From: Pseudomonadota bacterium
Lineage (GTDB): Bacteria; Pseudomonadota; Alphaproteobacteria; Rhizobiales; Xanthobacteraceae
Assembly (NCBI GenBank): GCA_018240595.1
Contig: JAFEFL010000028.1
Span: 1-58,241, forward strand
Length of the DNA: 58,241 nt
Reading direction: 5' to 3'
Part shown: positions 1-8,268 of the stretch, piece after piece
Position numbering within the stretch: position 1 is the first letter of the stretch
Layout: the number at the start of each line of letters is the position of its first letter
The notes under the pieces: generated by a model
What the model saw: the letters and a program-made list of their open reading frames with translations, nothing else
Told to the model about the DNA's origin: nothing
Database searches by the model: none
Made by a program: the position numbers and the translations under genes

Positions 1-21
1 CCGGCGTCGTAACGACACCGC

Positions 22-134
22 GATGGAGCGCCGCGGGGCGCAGGCCTTCTCCGATCGCAAGGAGGGGCCGTGCACCGCAAGGTGCACATCTTGGGCGCTT
101 CGCGGCGCTCCATCCCTCCGGCGTGTCCGGAGGG
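22..134. repeat. Multi-hairpin palindromic intergenic element
   Basis: A 14-bp perfect inverted repeat (22-35 with 101-114) encloses a second perfect 7-bp hairpin with a GCAA tetraloop (70-76 with 81-87). A third 8-bp hairpin follows directly (114-121 with 127-134). The overlapping ORF of 76 codons has no coding character, so I read this as a structured noncoding element. Nested palindromes like this are common as dispersed repeats between genes in Bradyrhizobiaceae. A structured RNA at the 3' end of a gene left of the window is an alternative. Confidence 0.6.
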
Positions 135-234
135 GAAAGGGAAGACGGCGTGACCCGCGCCGCACAAAGAACAGGGCCAGCGGAGCGTTGGCTGCGAGGT
201 TTGGCTATTTGAAAATTGAATCAACCCGTCAACC

Positions 235-335
235 CGGGGCGCGAACGAAGTGAGCGAACCCGGAATCCATACGCCGCAGCGCTGGGGTTATGGATTCCGG
301 GTCCGCGCGTTTCACGCGCGTCCCGGAATGACGGG
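235..335. repeat. Dispersed palindromic repeat downstream of panC
   Basis: A 14-bp perfect inverted repeat pairs 258-271 with 289-302 around an 17-base loop. It is followed by a 7-bp perfect hairpin (304-310 with 314-320). The motif of a 'CCGGAATCC' arm, a spacer and its complement is the form of a repeat often seen between genes in Hyphomicrobiales. It starts just beyond the panC stop codon and could also act as a transcription end or mRNA-stabilising hairpin for panC. Confidence 0.6.
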
Positions 336-338
336 AGG

Positions 339-1184
339 TCACACCCCCAGATTATCGATCAGCCGCGTCTTGCCGATCTTCGCCGCCACCAGCAAGCGGA
401 TCGGGCCGTCCTTCACCGACGCAATCGGCTTGAGGCTCAAGGCATGGCGCGCTTCGAGGTAATCCAGCGCGAACCCGGCATGACGGATTTCGCCGGCGCC
501 TTCCTCCATCACCATCTCGATCGGCTCGCCGCGCTTGATACGCTGCGCGCTGGCCTTGAGCACGCGATACAGCGTCGGCGCGACGGCGCGCTCGGCTTCC
601 GACAGGTAGACGTTGCGCGACGACATCGCGAGGCCATCCTTCTCGCGCACGGTCGGAATGCCGACGACCTTGACGCCGAGATCGAGGTCGCTCGCCATCT
701 GCGTTACGACGCAGAGCTGCTGGTAGTCCTTCTGGCCGAACAGCGCGAAGTCGGGCTGCACCTGCGTGAACAGCTTGGTCACGACGGTGGCGACGCCGCC
801 GAAGAAATGCGGGCGGAACTTGTCCTCCAGGCCGGCCAGCGCCGCGCCTTCCGGCGCCACGCGGGTGGCGAAGCCTTCCGGATACATGGCGGCCGCGGTC
901 GGCGCCCAGACGGCGTCGACCTTGAGCGCGGTGAGCGCCTTCATGTCGGCCTCCAAGGTGCGGGGATAGCTGCCGAAGTCCTCGGTCGGCGCAAACTGCG
1001 TCGGGTTAACGAAGATCGAGACCACGACGCGGCGCGCGCGTTTTTTCGCCTCGGTCACCAGCTTGAGGTGGCCGGCGTGCAGGGCGCCCATGGTCGGCAC
1101 CAGGGCGATGTCGGCCTTGCGGTAAGGCGCCATGGCCCGGCGCAGCGCGGCGACGGTGCGGAGAACTTGAGGGCGGTTGGTCAT
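339..1184 (-). CDS. panC: Pantothenate synthetase (pantoate--beta-alanine ligase)
   Basis: Cytoplasmic enzyme that joins pantoate and beta-alanine with ATP, the last step of pantothenate synthesis. The 281 residues match the usual family length. The nucleotide-binding HIGH-like motif is [10 protein letters not shown] (residues 30-39), followed by FVNPTQF near 59 and the KMSKS-like segment MSSRN near 185. The start is the ATG at 1184, with only a weak ribosome-binding site. No panB lies beside it in this window. It is transcribed away from mipZ across a 176-base gap, so the two genes have separate promoters. The long forward ORF over it is a shadow. Confidence 0.96.
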   Translation of the reverse strand: MTNRPQVLRTVAALRRAMAPYRKADIALVPTMGALHAGHLKLVTEAKKRARRVVVSIFVNPTQFAPTEDFGSYPRTLEADMKALTALKVDAVWAPTAAAMYPEGFATRVAPEGAALAGLEDKFRPHFFGGVATVVTKLFTQVQPDFALFGQKDYQQLCVVTQMASDLDLGVKVVGIPTVREKDGLAMSSRNVYLSEAERAVAPTLYRVLKASAQRIKRGEPIEMVMEEGAGEIRHAGFALDYLEARHALSLKPIASVKDGPIRLLVAAKIGKTRLIDNLGV

Positions 1185-1360
1185 GCTTAATGGTTCCGGC
1201 GGCGGCGAGCCTTATGGCCTTACCGCCCGATCGCCGTCAATTCCATGTCGCGCCGCACCGGCATGGTGAATAAGCCGGCCGGAAGTTAATGGTAAAACCG
1301 CGCCAAACTTGACTAAAGCCCGGCATTTCATTGAGAATTGCCGCATCTCAAGGACGCGTC

Positions 1361-2281
1361 ATGTTGGTCCAGCCGATCTCGCAGAGCCCGCAATCCGCGC
1401 ATGTCGTCGTTCTCGGCAACGAGAAGGGCGGCTCGGGGAAATCCACCACCGCGCTGCATATCGCCGTCGCGCTGATGAAGGCGGGGCAGAAGGTCGCGAC
1501 CATCGATCTCGACTCGCGCCAGCAGAGCTTCACGCATTACATCCAGAACCGCCGCGCCTGGGCCGAGCGCGCGCGCATCCAGCTCGAGCTGCCGACGCAT
1601 TATTGCGTGCCGCGCGCCGATTCCAATTCCGTCGAGGCCAACGAGGCGGCCGAGTTCGCCGGCTTCTCGCGCGCCATCAGCGCCATCGAGCATACCCACG
1701 ACGTCGTCGTCATCGACACGCCCGGCAACGACACCTATCTGATGCGGCTCGCGCATTCGATGGCCGACACTTTGGTGACGCCGCTCAACGACAGCTTCGT
1801 CGACTTCGACGTGCTCGCCAAGATCGACCAGACCAACTTCAGCGTCACCGGCGAAAGCCATTACGCCGAGATGGTGCGCGAGGCCCGCCGCCAGCGCCGT
1901 CTCGTCGACGGCAAGCTGACCGACTGGATCGTCGTGCGCAACCGGTTGTCCGCGCTCGGCTCGCGCAACAAGAAGCTGGTCGGCGAGGGCATTCAGGAGC
2001 TCGCCCGGCGCATGGGCTTCCGCACCGTGGACGGCTTTGCCGAGCGCGTTGTCTATCGCGAGTTCTTCCCGCGCGGCCTCACCGCGTTCGACGATCTCGA
2101 CGAGCAGACGCTCGGCATGCGGCCGAACATGTCGCACCTGACCGCGCGCGAGGAAGTCATCGCGCTGCTCAACGCGCTGCGCCTGCCGGTCTCGGAAAAC
2201 GGCCGCCGCCGCGCCGCCGCCCGCGCCGAGTGGTACTCGGTCATGGACCAGCCGCTGCAGGTCCACGACCTGCTGGCGTAA
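1361..2281 (+). CDS. mipZ: MipZ, ParA-type division-plane ATPase
   Basis: MipZ is a P-loop ATPase of alphaproteobacteria. In Caulobacter it forms gradients from ParB-bound origins and blocks FtsZ assembly away from midcell. The deviant Walker A motif GNEKGGSGKST is at residues 19-29. The segment after the switch I Asp (IDLDSRQQSF, then a NRRAW motif) is typical of MipZ rather than ParA or MinD. I chose the ATG at 1361, not the TTG at 1331, because of AAGGAC just upstream and the normal MipZ N-terminus. The protein is 306 residues. It is followed by a VWA gene and a J-domain gene on the same strand. Confidence 0.92.
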   Translation: MLVQPISQSPQSAHVVVLGNEKGGSGKSTTALHIAVALMKAGQKVATIDLDSRQQSFTHYIQNRRAWAERARIQLELPTHYCVPRADSNSVEANEAAEFAGFSRAISAIEHTHDVVVIDTPGNDTYLMRLAHSMADTLVTPLNDSFVDFDVLAKIDQTNFSVTGESHYAEMVREARRQRRLVDGKLTDWIVVRNRLSALGSRNKKLVGEGIQELARRMGFRTVDGFAERVVYREFFPRGLTAFDDLDEQTLGMRPNMSHLTAREEVIALLNALRLPVSENGRRRAAARAEWYSVMDQPLQVHDLLA

Positions 2282-2352
2282 AAGCCGCTTGCCTCGCGGC
2301 TGCGGCGTTGCCACGTAAGCTTTATGTGGCGATCCGTTGTAGACTTTTTCCC

Positions 2353-3075
2353 ATGACCACGCCGACCCGCAAAGGCGCCGACCAGGCGCCCGCGAAATCC
2401 TCGCGCGACGAGATCGACGCCTTTCTCGACCGCGTGAAATCGCTCGGCCCGGCCGTGACCGCGGGCAAGCGCGGCCGCCTCGTCTTTGCCCTCGACGCCA
2501 CCATGAGCCGCCAACCCACCTGGGACACGGCGCAGAGGCTCACCGCCGACATGTTCCGCGAAGCCGCCGGCGTCGGCGGCCTCGACATCCAGCTCATGTA
2601 TTTCCGTGGCACGAATGAATGCCGCGCGTCGTCCTGGGTGGCGGATGCCGGCAAGCTGGCGGAGCTGATGTCGCGCATCGACTGCCGCGGCGGCCACACC
2701 CAGATCGGCAAGGTGCTCGGCCACGTGCGCAAGGAACATAAGGCGCAGGCGGTGCAGGCGTTGGTCTTCGTTGGCGACGCCATGGAGGAGGCGATCGACG
2801 ATCTCGCGGCCTCGGCCGGCGAACTCGGTCTGCTCGGCGTGCCGGTCTTCATGTTTCAGGAGGGCGGCGATCTGGTCGCCGAGAAGGCGTTTCGCGAGAT
2901 CGCGCGGCTGTCGCGCGGCGCCTATGGCCGCTTCGACACCGGCGCGGCGCATCAGCTCGCCGAACTCCTGCGCGCCGTGGCCGCCTACGCCGCCGGCGGT
3001 CTGAAGGCCCTCGCGGCCCTGTCCAATAACCAGTCGAGCGGCGCGCGTTTGCTGCTCGCGCAGTTGCGCGGCTGA
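2353..3075 (+). CDS. VWA domain-containing protein next to mipZ
   Basis: A 240-residue protein with one von Willebrand factor A domain (about residues 40-225) and no signal peptide or membrane segment. The MIDAS motif reads DATMS (48-52), a DxTxS form of DxSxS. The later MIDAS threonine lies in GGHTQIG and the Asp in FVGDAMEE. The open frame runs back to 1309 inside mipZ, but this is GC-bias read-through: the ATG at 2353 gives the natural N-terminus and lies 71 bases past mipZ. The stop is 3 bases before the J-domain gene, so the two are cotranscribed. The ligand is unknown; a role beside MipZ is only inferred from position. Confidence 0.85.
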   Translation: MTTPTRKGADQAPAKSSRDEIDAFLDRVKSLGPAVTAGKRGRLVFALDATMSRQPTWDTAQRLTADMFREAAGVGGLDIQLMYFRGTNECRASSWVADAGKLAELMSRIDCRGGHTQIGKVLGHVRKEHKAQAVQALVFVGDAMEEAIDDLAASAGELGLLGVPVFMFQEGGDLVAEKAFREIARLSRGAYGRFDTGAAHQLAELLRAVAAYAAGGLKALAALSNNQSSGARLLLAQLRG

Positions 3076-3078
3076 GCG

Positions 3079-3780
3079 ATGCCGACACTCATTTTCGGCG
3101 CTCTCATCCTGGTCGCGGCGATTTGGGTCGTCGGCGTGATTTCGCGGATCGATCCGAAAGTCGGGGCCCGCGTGCTCAAGGCCGCCGGCGGCGTCGTCGC
3201 CATCGGCCTCGCCGCATTCCTCGGCCTGCGCGGTGAACTCTATGTCGCGATTCCGCTCGGCATGTTCGGCCTGGGACTGCTGGGCTGGATGCCGTTCGGC
3301 CCGGCGGGTTTCTCGTCGCGCACGCGCAAGTCGGGCGGGCAGGTGTCGCGTGTGCGCACCGCTTATCTCGAGATGACGCTCGATCACGACAGCGGCGCCA
3401 TGACGGGGCAGGTGCTGGCCGGGCGCTTCGCCGGCCGTTTCCTCGACGATCTCGATACCGAGGGGCTGGTGGCGCTGCTGCGCGAAGCAGACGACGAAAG
3501 CCGCGCGCTACTGGTGCCGTATCTTGACCGCCGGGATCCCCGCTGGCGTGAACACGCGCAAGGTGACGCGGCATCGGGGCGGGCTGCGCCGGGCGGCGGC
3601 AAAATGACGGATGAGGAGGCCTATCAGATCCTTGGCCTGCAGCGAGGGGCGGGCGAACGCGACATCACGCGCGCCCACCGGGCGCTCATGAAGAAATTTC
3701 ATCCCGACCAGGGGGGATCGACGTATCTCGCGGCCCGGATTAACGAGGCCAAGGAAAAGCTGCTTCGCCAACATCGCTGA
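3079..3780 (+). CDS. Membrane J-domain protein, Pam18/Tim14-like
   Basis: A 233-residue protein with an N-terminal transmembrane helix at the first residues and a second hydrophobic stretch near 35-75. A linker follows, and the C-terminal J domain runs from about residue 175. The HPD triad is at 208-210, in FHPDQGGS followed by YLAARINEAK. That segment closely resembles the mitochondrial import co-chaperone Pam18/Tim14 (HPDxGGSxYLAxKINEAK). J domains stimulate DnaK ATPase, so this is expected to recruit DnaK at the inner membrane. It starts 3 bases after the VWA gene, in the same operon. Confidence 0.88.
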   Translation: MPTLIFGALILVAAIWVVGVISRIDPKVGARVLKAAGGVVAIGLAAFLGLRGELYVAIPLGMFGLGLLGWMPFGPAGFSSRTRKSGGQVSRVRTAYLEMTLDHDSGAMTGQVLAGRFAGRFLDDLDTEGLVALLREADDESRALLVPYLDRRDPRWREHAQGDAASGRAAPGGGKMTDEEAYQILGLQRGAGERDITRAHRALMKKFHPDQGGSTYLAARINEAKEKLLRQHR

Positions 3781-3904
3781 TGAACTCCAGACGCAACGCC
3801 AACATCGGCGGCTCCCGTCGTTCAACGCATCCCTGTCACGTCGAGCGTTCTTGCTCGTCTTTTGAAGCGCCCGTCACGTGACCGGATCGGGCGCCCGCCG
3901 CAAT

Positions 3905-5479
3905 CTAGTTGCGGATTAGCATGCAGGGGATTTCGCTTTGCTTAAGATGCTTGCAGGCCGCTTCGGCCTGCGGCTTGTCGAGCCCCGCGAAGCGCGCGCG
4001 ATAGAGCGAGCGTTCGCCCTTGGCGACTTTCTCGGTGAAGGGCGCGGCCTCGCCGAGCTGCTGCTTGGCCTTGGTCTGCGCCGCCGACAGCCGCTCCTTG
4101 GCGGCCTTCTCTTCCGGGAAGGCGCCGACCTGGATCATCCAGCCGCTGCGCGACTTCATCGCCTGCGCCGCGGCCGGTTCCGGCGGCGTGGCGGGGATCG
4201 GAACGTTGGCCCCGGCCGAGGCCAGCTTGGTGCCGCCTTCGGCCTTGGCCGGCAGCACGCCGAGCACGCCCGGCGCCGCGCCCGGAGGCGGCGGCGGCAG
4301 ATCGCTTTTCACGGTGGTGACCAGGCTGACGCTCGCGGTGTGCGCCGGCGGCATCATCTTGCGGCTGCTCGGTGGCAATTCCGACAGCGCGGCGACCTGG
4401 GTCTTGCCCGGACGCACGAGCAGCGTCCGGACCGTATTCGGCTTGATCGGATCGGTCGAGCCGGTTTCCGGCGCGTCCACGGCAGCAGCAACGGCAACGG
4501 GTTCTGGACGCGGATCGGCGGTCGGGGCAGGCGGCTTGGCCGGCAGCTTGGTTTCGGCGACGGCGGTGCCTTCGCCGACCGGCGGCGCGGTGCGGCGTAC
4601 GGCGGCGACCTTGATCGTGTCGTCGATCAGGTTGCGCACGACCGCGTCGCGGGCCCGCGCGGTGCGGCCGCCGAATACGACGGCCACGATGTGCCGGTTG
4701 TCGCGGTTAACGGAGGTGACGATGTTGAAACCGGAGTCGCGGATGTAGCCGGTCTTGATGCCGTCGACGCCATCGACGCTGCCGAGCAGGCGGTTATGCC
4801 CGCGGATCGTGCGGCCGCGGAAGGCGAAAGCGCGGGTTTTGAAATAGGCGAAGTAGTTCGGGAACCTGTCCTGAAGGGCGCGGCCGAGGATGGCCTGATC
4901 GCGCGCCGTGGTGAACTGCTCGTCATTCGGCAGACCGGACGCGTTCCGGTAGGTCGTGTGCATCATGCCAAGCGACTGGGCCTTGGCCGTCATCATGCGC
5001 GCGAAACTGCTTTCGTCACCGCCAAGATATTCGCCGATGACCACGGCGACGTCGTTGGCCGATTTGGTGACGATCGCCTTGATCGCGCTTTCGACCGGGA
5101 TGGTTTCGCCGGGCTTGAGGCCCATCTTCGACGGCGCCTGCGCGGCGGCGTGGGCGGAAACCGGCATTTCGCTGGTGAGCTTGACCTTGCCGGAATCGAG
5201 ACGCTCGAACAGCAGATAGAGCGTCATCATCTTCGTCAGGGACGCCGGGTGGCGCGGTGCATCGGGATTGCTGGCCTGCAGGACCTTGCCGGAGTTCCCG
5301 TCGACGACGATCGAAGCGGTCGGCGGGTTGTAGGAGCTTGTGGCTGCAGCTTTATGGTGGCGCGCCCGGCGGGAGCGTGCATCGGCGTCACCGGTCGTGG
5401 CGGCGACCGCGACGAGAACGGCGAGCCCGAGGGCGCCCCAGCGAAGAAAGGGTTGGACCTGGCTTCCCCGCCCCGACAT
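3905..5479 (-). CDS. D-alanyl-D-alanine carboxypeptidase with C-terminal SPOR domain
   Basis: Periplasmic penicillin-binding protein of the DacA class (peptidase S11), which trims the terminal D-Ala of peptidoglycan stem peptides. The SxxK nucleophile is in SLTKMM, SxN is in KSANDVA and KTG is in IKTGYI. A hydrophobic signal/anchor segment near the N-terminus precedes the catalytic domain. A Pro/Ala-rich linker leads to a SPOR domain in the last 75 or so residues, which should bind denuded glycan at the septum. The ATG at 5479 has GGAGG 5 bases upstream and beats the upstream ATG at 5506. It is divergent from the phasin gene. Confidence 0.93.
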   Translation of the reverse strand: MSGRGSQVQPFLRWGALGLAVLVAVAATTGDADARSRRARHHKAAATSSYNPPTASIVVDGNSGKVLQASNPDAPRHPASLTKMMTLYLLFERLDSGKVKLTSEMPVSAHAAAQAPSKMGLKPGETIPVESAIKAIVTKSANDVAVVIGEYLGGDESSFARMMTAKAQSLGMMHTTYRNASGLPNDEQFTTARDQAILGRALQDRFPNYFAYFKTRAFAFRGRTIRGHNRLLGSVDGVDGIKTGYIRDSGFNIVTSVNRDNRHIVAVVFGGRTARARDAVVRNLIDDTIKVAAVRRTAPPVGEGTAVAETKLPAKPPAPTADPRPEPVAVAAAVDAPETGSTDPIKPNTVRTLLVRPGKTQVAALSELPPSSRKMMPPAHTASVSLVTTVKSDLPPPPPGAAPGVLGVLPAKAEGGTKLASAGANVPIPATPPEPAAAQAMKSRSGWMIQVGAFPEEKAAKERLSAAQTKAKQQLGEAAPFTEKVAKGERSLYRARFAGLDKPQAEAACKHLKQSEIPCMLIRN

Positions 5480-5630
5480 CGAACCTCCAACCCCACAGAA
5501 AGACACGACGGCCGTAAGTCGCCATCGTGGCCAATTTATAGCGCCACCCCTGCACCCGAAGGTGAGACGCTAGGGAAACTCGGTTACCAAAATCCTAATC
5601 TATACTACTGATTTTATGGTAAATTTCGCG

Positions 5631-5673
5631 TTGCAACATACTTATTGACTTTTTTGTGCAGTGCACTATAAAT
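5631..5673 (+). promoter_or_regulatory. Phasin promoter with PhaR-like operator
   Basis: A good sigma-70-type promoter: TTGACT at 5645-5650, a 16-base spacer, and TATAAA at 5667-5672, 80 bases before the phasin ATG. Inside the spacer lies a near-perfect palindrome, GTGCAGTGCAC (5656-5666), and TTGCAA sits upstream at 5631-5636. TGC/GCA palindromes of this form are described as targets of PhaR, the repressor that couples phasin expression to polyhydroxyalkanoate granules. Binding here is inferred from the motif only. Confidence 0.6.
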
Positions 5674-5752
5674 GATGCTCAAGCCCGGGCCCAATTCCGG
5701 GTCATTCATTAGCCAAAGCACGCCGCCAAGGCGGCCGGGAAAGGGAATTACC

Positions 5753-6082
5753 ATGGTCAAGAACTTTGAGGAATTCCAGCAAGCCAGCAAAGAGAACATC
5801 GACCTCGCGATGAAGTCGGTGAGCAACGTGTCGAAGAGCGCCCAGGCGATCGCCGCCGAGATCGCGGACTATTCGAAGAAGTCCTTCGAAGAGAGCACCG
5901 CGCTGATGGAGAAGCTGTTCGGCGCCAAGTCGTTCGAAAAGGCGATTGAAGTGCAGACCGAATACGCCAAGGCGGCTTATGAAGGTCTCGTCGCCGAAAC
6001 CAGCAAGCTCGGCGAAATGTACTCCGCGCTCGCCAAGGAAACCTACAAGCCGTTCGAAAACCTGATGGCCAAGGCCAAGTAA
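5753..6082 (+). CDS. Phasin family protein (PHA granule-associated)
   Basis: A 109-residue helical protein of the phasin_2 type, which coats polyhydroxyalkanoate granules. It has no signal peptide, is rich in Ala, Lys and Glu, and has the usual pattern of amphipathic helices (FEEFQQASKENIDLAMKSV and later repeats). I took the ATG at 5753, preceded by AAGGGA, rather than the upstream ATG at 5672 that would overlap the promoter's -10 box. No PHA synthase or depolymerase is in the window. The gene has its own promoter and terminator, so it is a single transcription unit. Confidence 0.93.
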   Translation: MVKNFEEFQQASKENIDLAMKSVSNVSKSAQAIAAEIADYSKKSFEESTALMEKLFGAKSFEKAIEVQTEYAKAAYEGLVAETSKLGEMYSALAKETYKPFENLMAKAK

Positions 6083-6163
6083 CAGGCCGCGCTATTTGTG
6101 TAAGCGTTGCGTACCGTAACGTCGCGTTAGAGGACGAAGCGGAAGAGTCGTTTTGGAATGCCC

Positions 6164-6193
6164 AGCCCGGCGGTTGAGCCGGGCTATTTTTTT
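6164..6193 (+). terminator. Rho-independent terminator after phasin gene
   Basis: An 8-bp perfect stem (6164-6171 with 6178-6185), a 6-base loop and a run of seven T residues from 6187. It sits 82 bases past the phasin stop codon and faces the convergent Tad-like gene. Confidence 0.9.
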
Positions 6194-6216
6194 GTCCGCG
6201 GCCGTGCGGGCTTTGC

Positions 6217-7650
6217 CTATCGGGCGACGCGTAACTGGGTGAGGTTAGTGCCGATCTGAGTGAAGACGGTACTAATGCCGCTGGCGCTGGTCACGGTGAA
6301 GAATTTGGAGGGATCGTACGTCTTGGTCTTCGATCCGGCGCAGTTTTTAAGCAGTTCAGAAGTCGGGTCGCCGTCGGTGTTGACGTGTATCGTGTAGATC
6401 GTCACGCCCGAGGCCTTGATGTTGGCGCAGGTGCCGCTGCCGTTGCCGGTCTGGTACATGCGGTTGTCGACCGCGGTGCTGATGCTGGAGCCGTTGCCGT
6501 ACCAGCGGTCCTGCGTGTTCAAACCGTCTGACATCAGGATGATGATGTCCGAGTAGTTGTAGTTCGAATCCTTGACGGGTGCCGTGAGAGGACCGCCGCC
6601 GACCAGCGATTGCCAGCCCCACACCAGACCGATCGGCTGATTGGTCGAGCCGTTCGGCTGCATCTGATCGACCAGGCTGTTCATCGACGCCCAGTCGTAG
6701 GACAGGCCCTTCATGGCGACCGGGCAGGCGTCGTACTGCTCCGCCGGCCACTTGGAATTGGCCGTGCCGTCGGGCGCGGTGATTACCTGGTCCCAGGTCG
6801 AATTGCCGGGCGCATTCGACGGCCCGCGATCCGTGACGCAGCCGTTCCACGTATTGTGATTGGAGGCGGAGCAGCCGCTGCCGCCGCCGCCGCCCCAGCT
6901 CCAGCCGCCCCAGCCCCAGCCGCCGCCGCCCCAGCCGCCCCAGCCGCCGCCATTGCTGCAGGACTGGTTGTCGCTATTCCAGTCGGTCCAGTCGATGTAG
7001 TTCGCAGCATAGTTGCTGGCGCCGATGTTGACGTCCTTGGCGAAGGGAATGATCGAAACGTAGACGTCGCCATTCACCGTAGCCGCGTTCTTGAGCTGGG
7101 TGAGCAGATCTTTGGTCGCCGACTTGAGCGCCGTCATCTTGCCGGCGTCCGCCATCGAACCGGTATTGTCCAGAACCAGTGCGACGCGCAGCCGCGTCGT
7201 GCCCCAGGCGGTGGTCGAGGACCCGCTGACCGTAATGTTGTTGTAGCCCATGATGCCGACGAAGGTGGTTGGCACCGCCGCCGATCCATTGACGAGAACC
7301 TTCGAGCCGCCGGTGGTCGTGTAAGTGGCGCTCACCGTGACGTTCTTCGCCTCCGGCCGATCGAACATCGCCTTGAAATAGTTCAGCGCCCGCGTGTTGA
7401 GGTCGGACGAGTTCAGATCGGCGGCGTCGCGCGCCAGCATCAGCGCGGTCGAGTCCAGGGCGGCCTGCAAGGCAGCCTTTACATTGTTGGCATGGCTGTA
7501 ATCGACAGCCGCGCCGGCGGCACCGATAACCGGCAGCGTCGCGAACGCAAAGGTGATAGCCACGTTGCCGCTGCGCTCACGGGCAAAACGCGACAGCCCG
7601 CGGAGCAATTTGGAGGTTGCGGCGTGCCAAAGAGTCGTCATCGTTGCCAC
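6217..7650 (-). CDS. TadE/TadG-like protein with VWA domain and Gly/Trp-rich insert
   Basis: A 477-residue envelope protein. The N-terminal 65 residues have the TadE/G pattern: a short basic start, SGNVAITFAFATLPVIG as the membrane segment, then a soluble stretch. TadG proteins assist Flp pilus biogenesis. A von Willebrand A domain follows, with MIDAS LDNTGSM. A run of about 30 Gly and Trp residues bounded by cysteines (DNA 6890-6955) interrupts it. The frame opens at a GTG (7650); the ATG at 7641 is equally possible and neither has a clear ribosome-binding site. No other tad or cpa gene is in the window, so it is an orphan. Confidence 0.85.
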   Translation of the reverse strand: MATMTTLWHAATSKLLRGLSRFARERSGNVAITFAFATLPVIGAAGAAVDYSHANNVKAALQAALDSTALMLARDAADLNSSDLNTRALNYFKAMFDRPEAKNVTVSATYTTTGGSKVLVNGSAAVPTTFVGIMGYNNITVSGSSTTAWGTTRLRVALVLDNTGSMADAGKMTALKSATKDLLTQLKNAATVNGDVYVSIIPFAKDVNIGASNYAANYIDWTDWNSDNQSCSNGGGWGGWGGGGWGWGGWSWGGGGGSGCSASNHNTWNGCVTDRGPSNAPGNSTWDQVITAPDGTANSKWPAEQYDACPVAMKGLSYDWASMNSLVDQMQPNGSTNQPIGLVWGWQSLVGGGPLTAPVKDSNYNYSDIIILMSDGLNTQDRWYGNGSSISTAVDNRMYQTGNGSGTCANIKASGVTIYTIHVNTDGDPTSELLKNCAGSKTKTYDPSKFFTVTSASGISTVFTQIGTNLTQLRVAR

Positions 7651-8268
7651 CGGTGCGTGGTGATACCGGCGTCATACATACTCAATGTTATTAAACTGGC
7701 AGTATATGAAGGCTCAGAAATTCGGGGGCGGGCGCTAAGAGTTGGCGGCTATCAGCAACGGCAAACAGCGTCCGAACAATGCTTTGGTTGGTAAACGGCA
7801 CCTGCTCCCGACGCCGCGAATGCCGAATAGTTCTTAGGCGACATCCTTAATGCCGGGTTGCGGATTACCGGCCCGCGACCTGCCGGGAACTTTCCCGTCC
7901 CGAGGGGCGGTCCAGTGCCTAGCGCCTTCGCCGCGCAGGCCTGCGGCGGCGAAGCCATGGCGGGCGGGCGCACCGCCTGGGCTGGCTCTGCCGCGGATTC
8001 GCCGCAGAGCGCGACTTGTGAACGCCTCAACAGTGGCTATCTGAGGCCTAAGCCCTCCGACAATCGCGCGAAAAAGCCGCAGCCGCTGGTTCAGGATGGG
8101 GGCGGAATCGCGGCTTGGAAGGATGGCGCCGACGTCCTTATGATAGTGAATAACCGATCCGGCGGGGTGACGGCGGGGCCCCGGGGATGCAACGCTCGCG
8201 CGGCGTTTGGAGCCCGACCGCGGCTCTTGGCGTTAATCTTGCCTGGCTTGAACGACTTTCGACCGACC
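7651..8268. other. Long intergenic gap, divergent promoter region
   Basis: 618 bases between the start of the Tad-like gene and the start chosen for clpS. The left 80 bases are AT-richer, with several TATA-like hexamers (for example around 7672-7710), and probably hold the promoter of the Tad-like gene. The rest is GC-rich without a convincing gene. ORFs here lack ribosome-binding sites and family character, and the frame of clpS simply stays open upstream. Confidence 0.5.

Noticed and set aside
1309..2352. N-terminal extension of the VWA protein overlapping mipZ
   Set aside because: The extension is Arg/Ala-rich shadow sequence of mipZ, and a proper ATG stands at 2353.
3938..5611. 557-codon forward ORF over the carboxypeptidase gene
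   Set aside because: The minus strand has the SxxK, SxN and KTG motifs; the forward frame is a mirror of it.
7752..8030. 92-codon minus-strand ORF upstream of clpS
   Set aside because: No ribosome-binding site and no protein-like pattern; it lies in the divergent promoter region.
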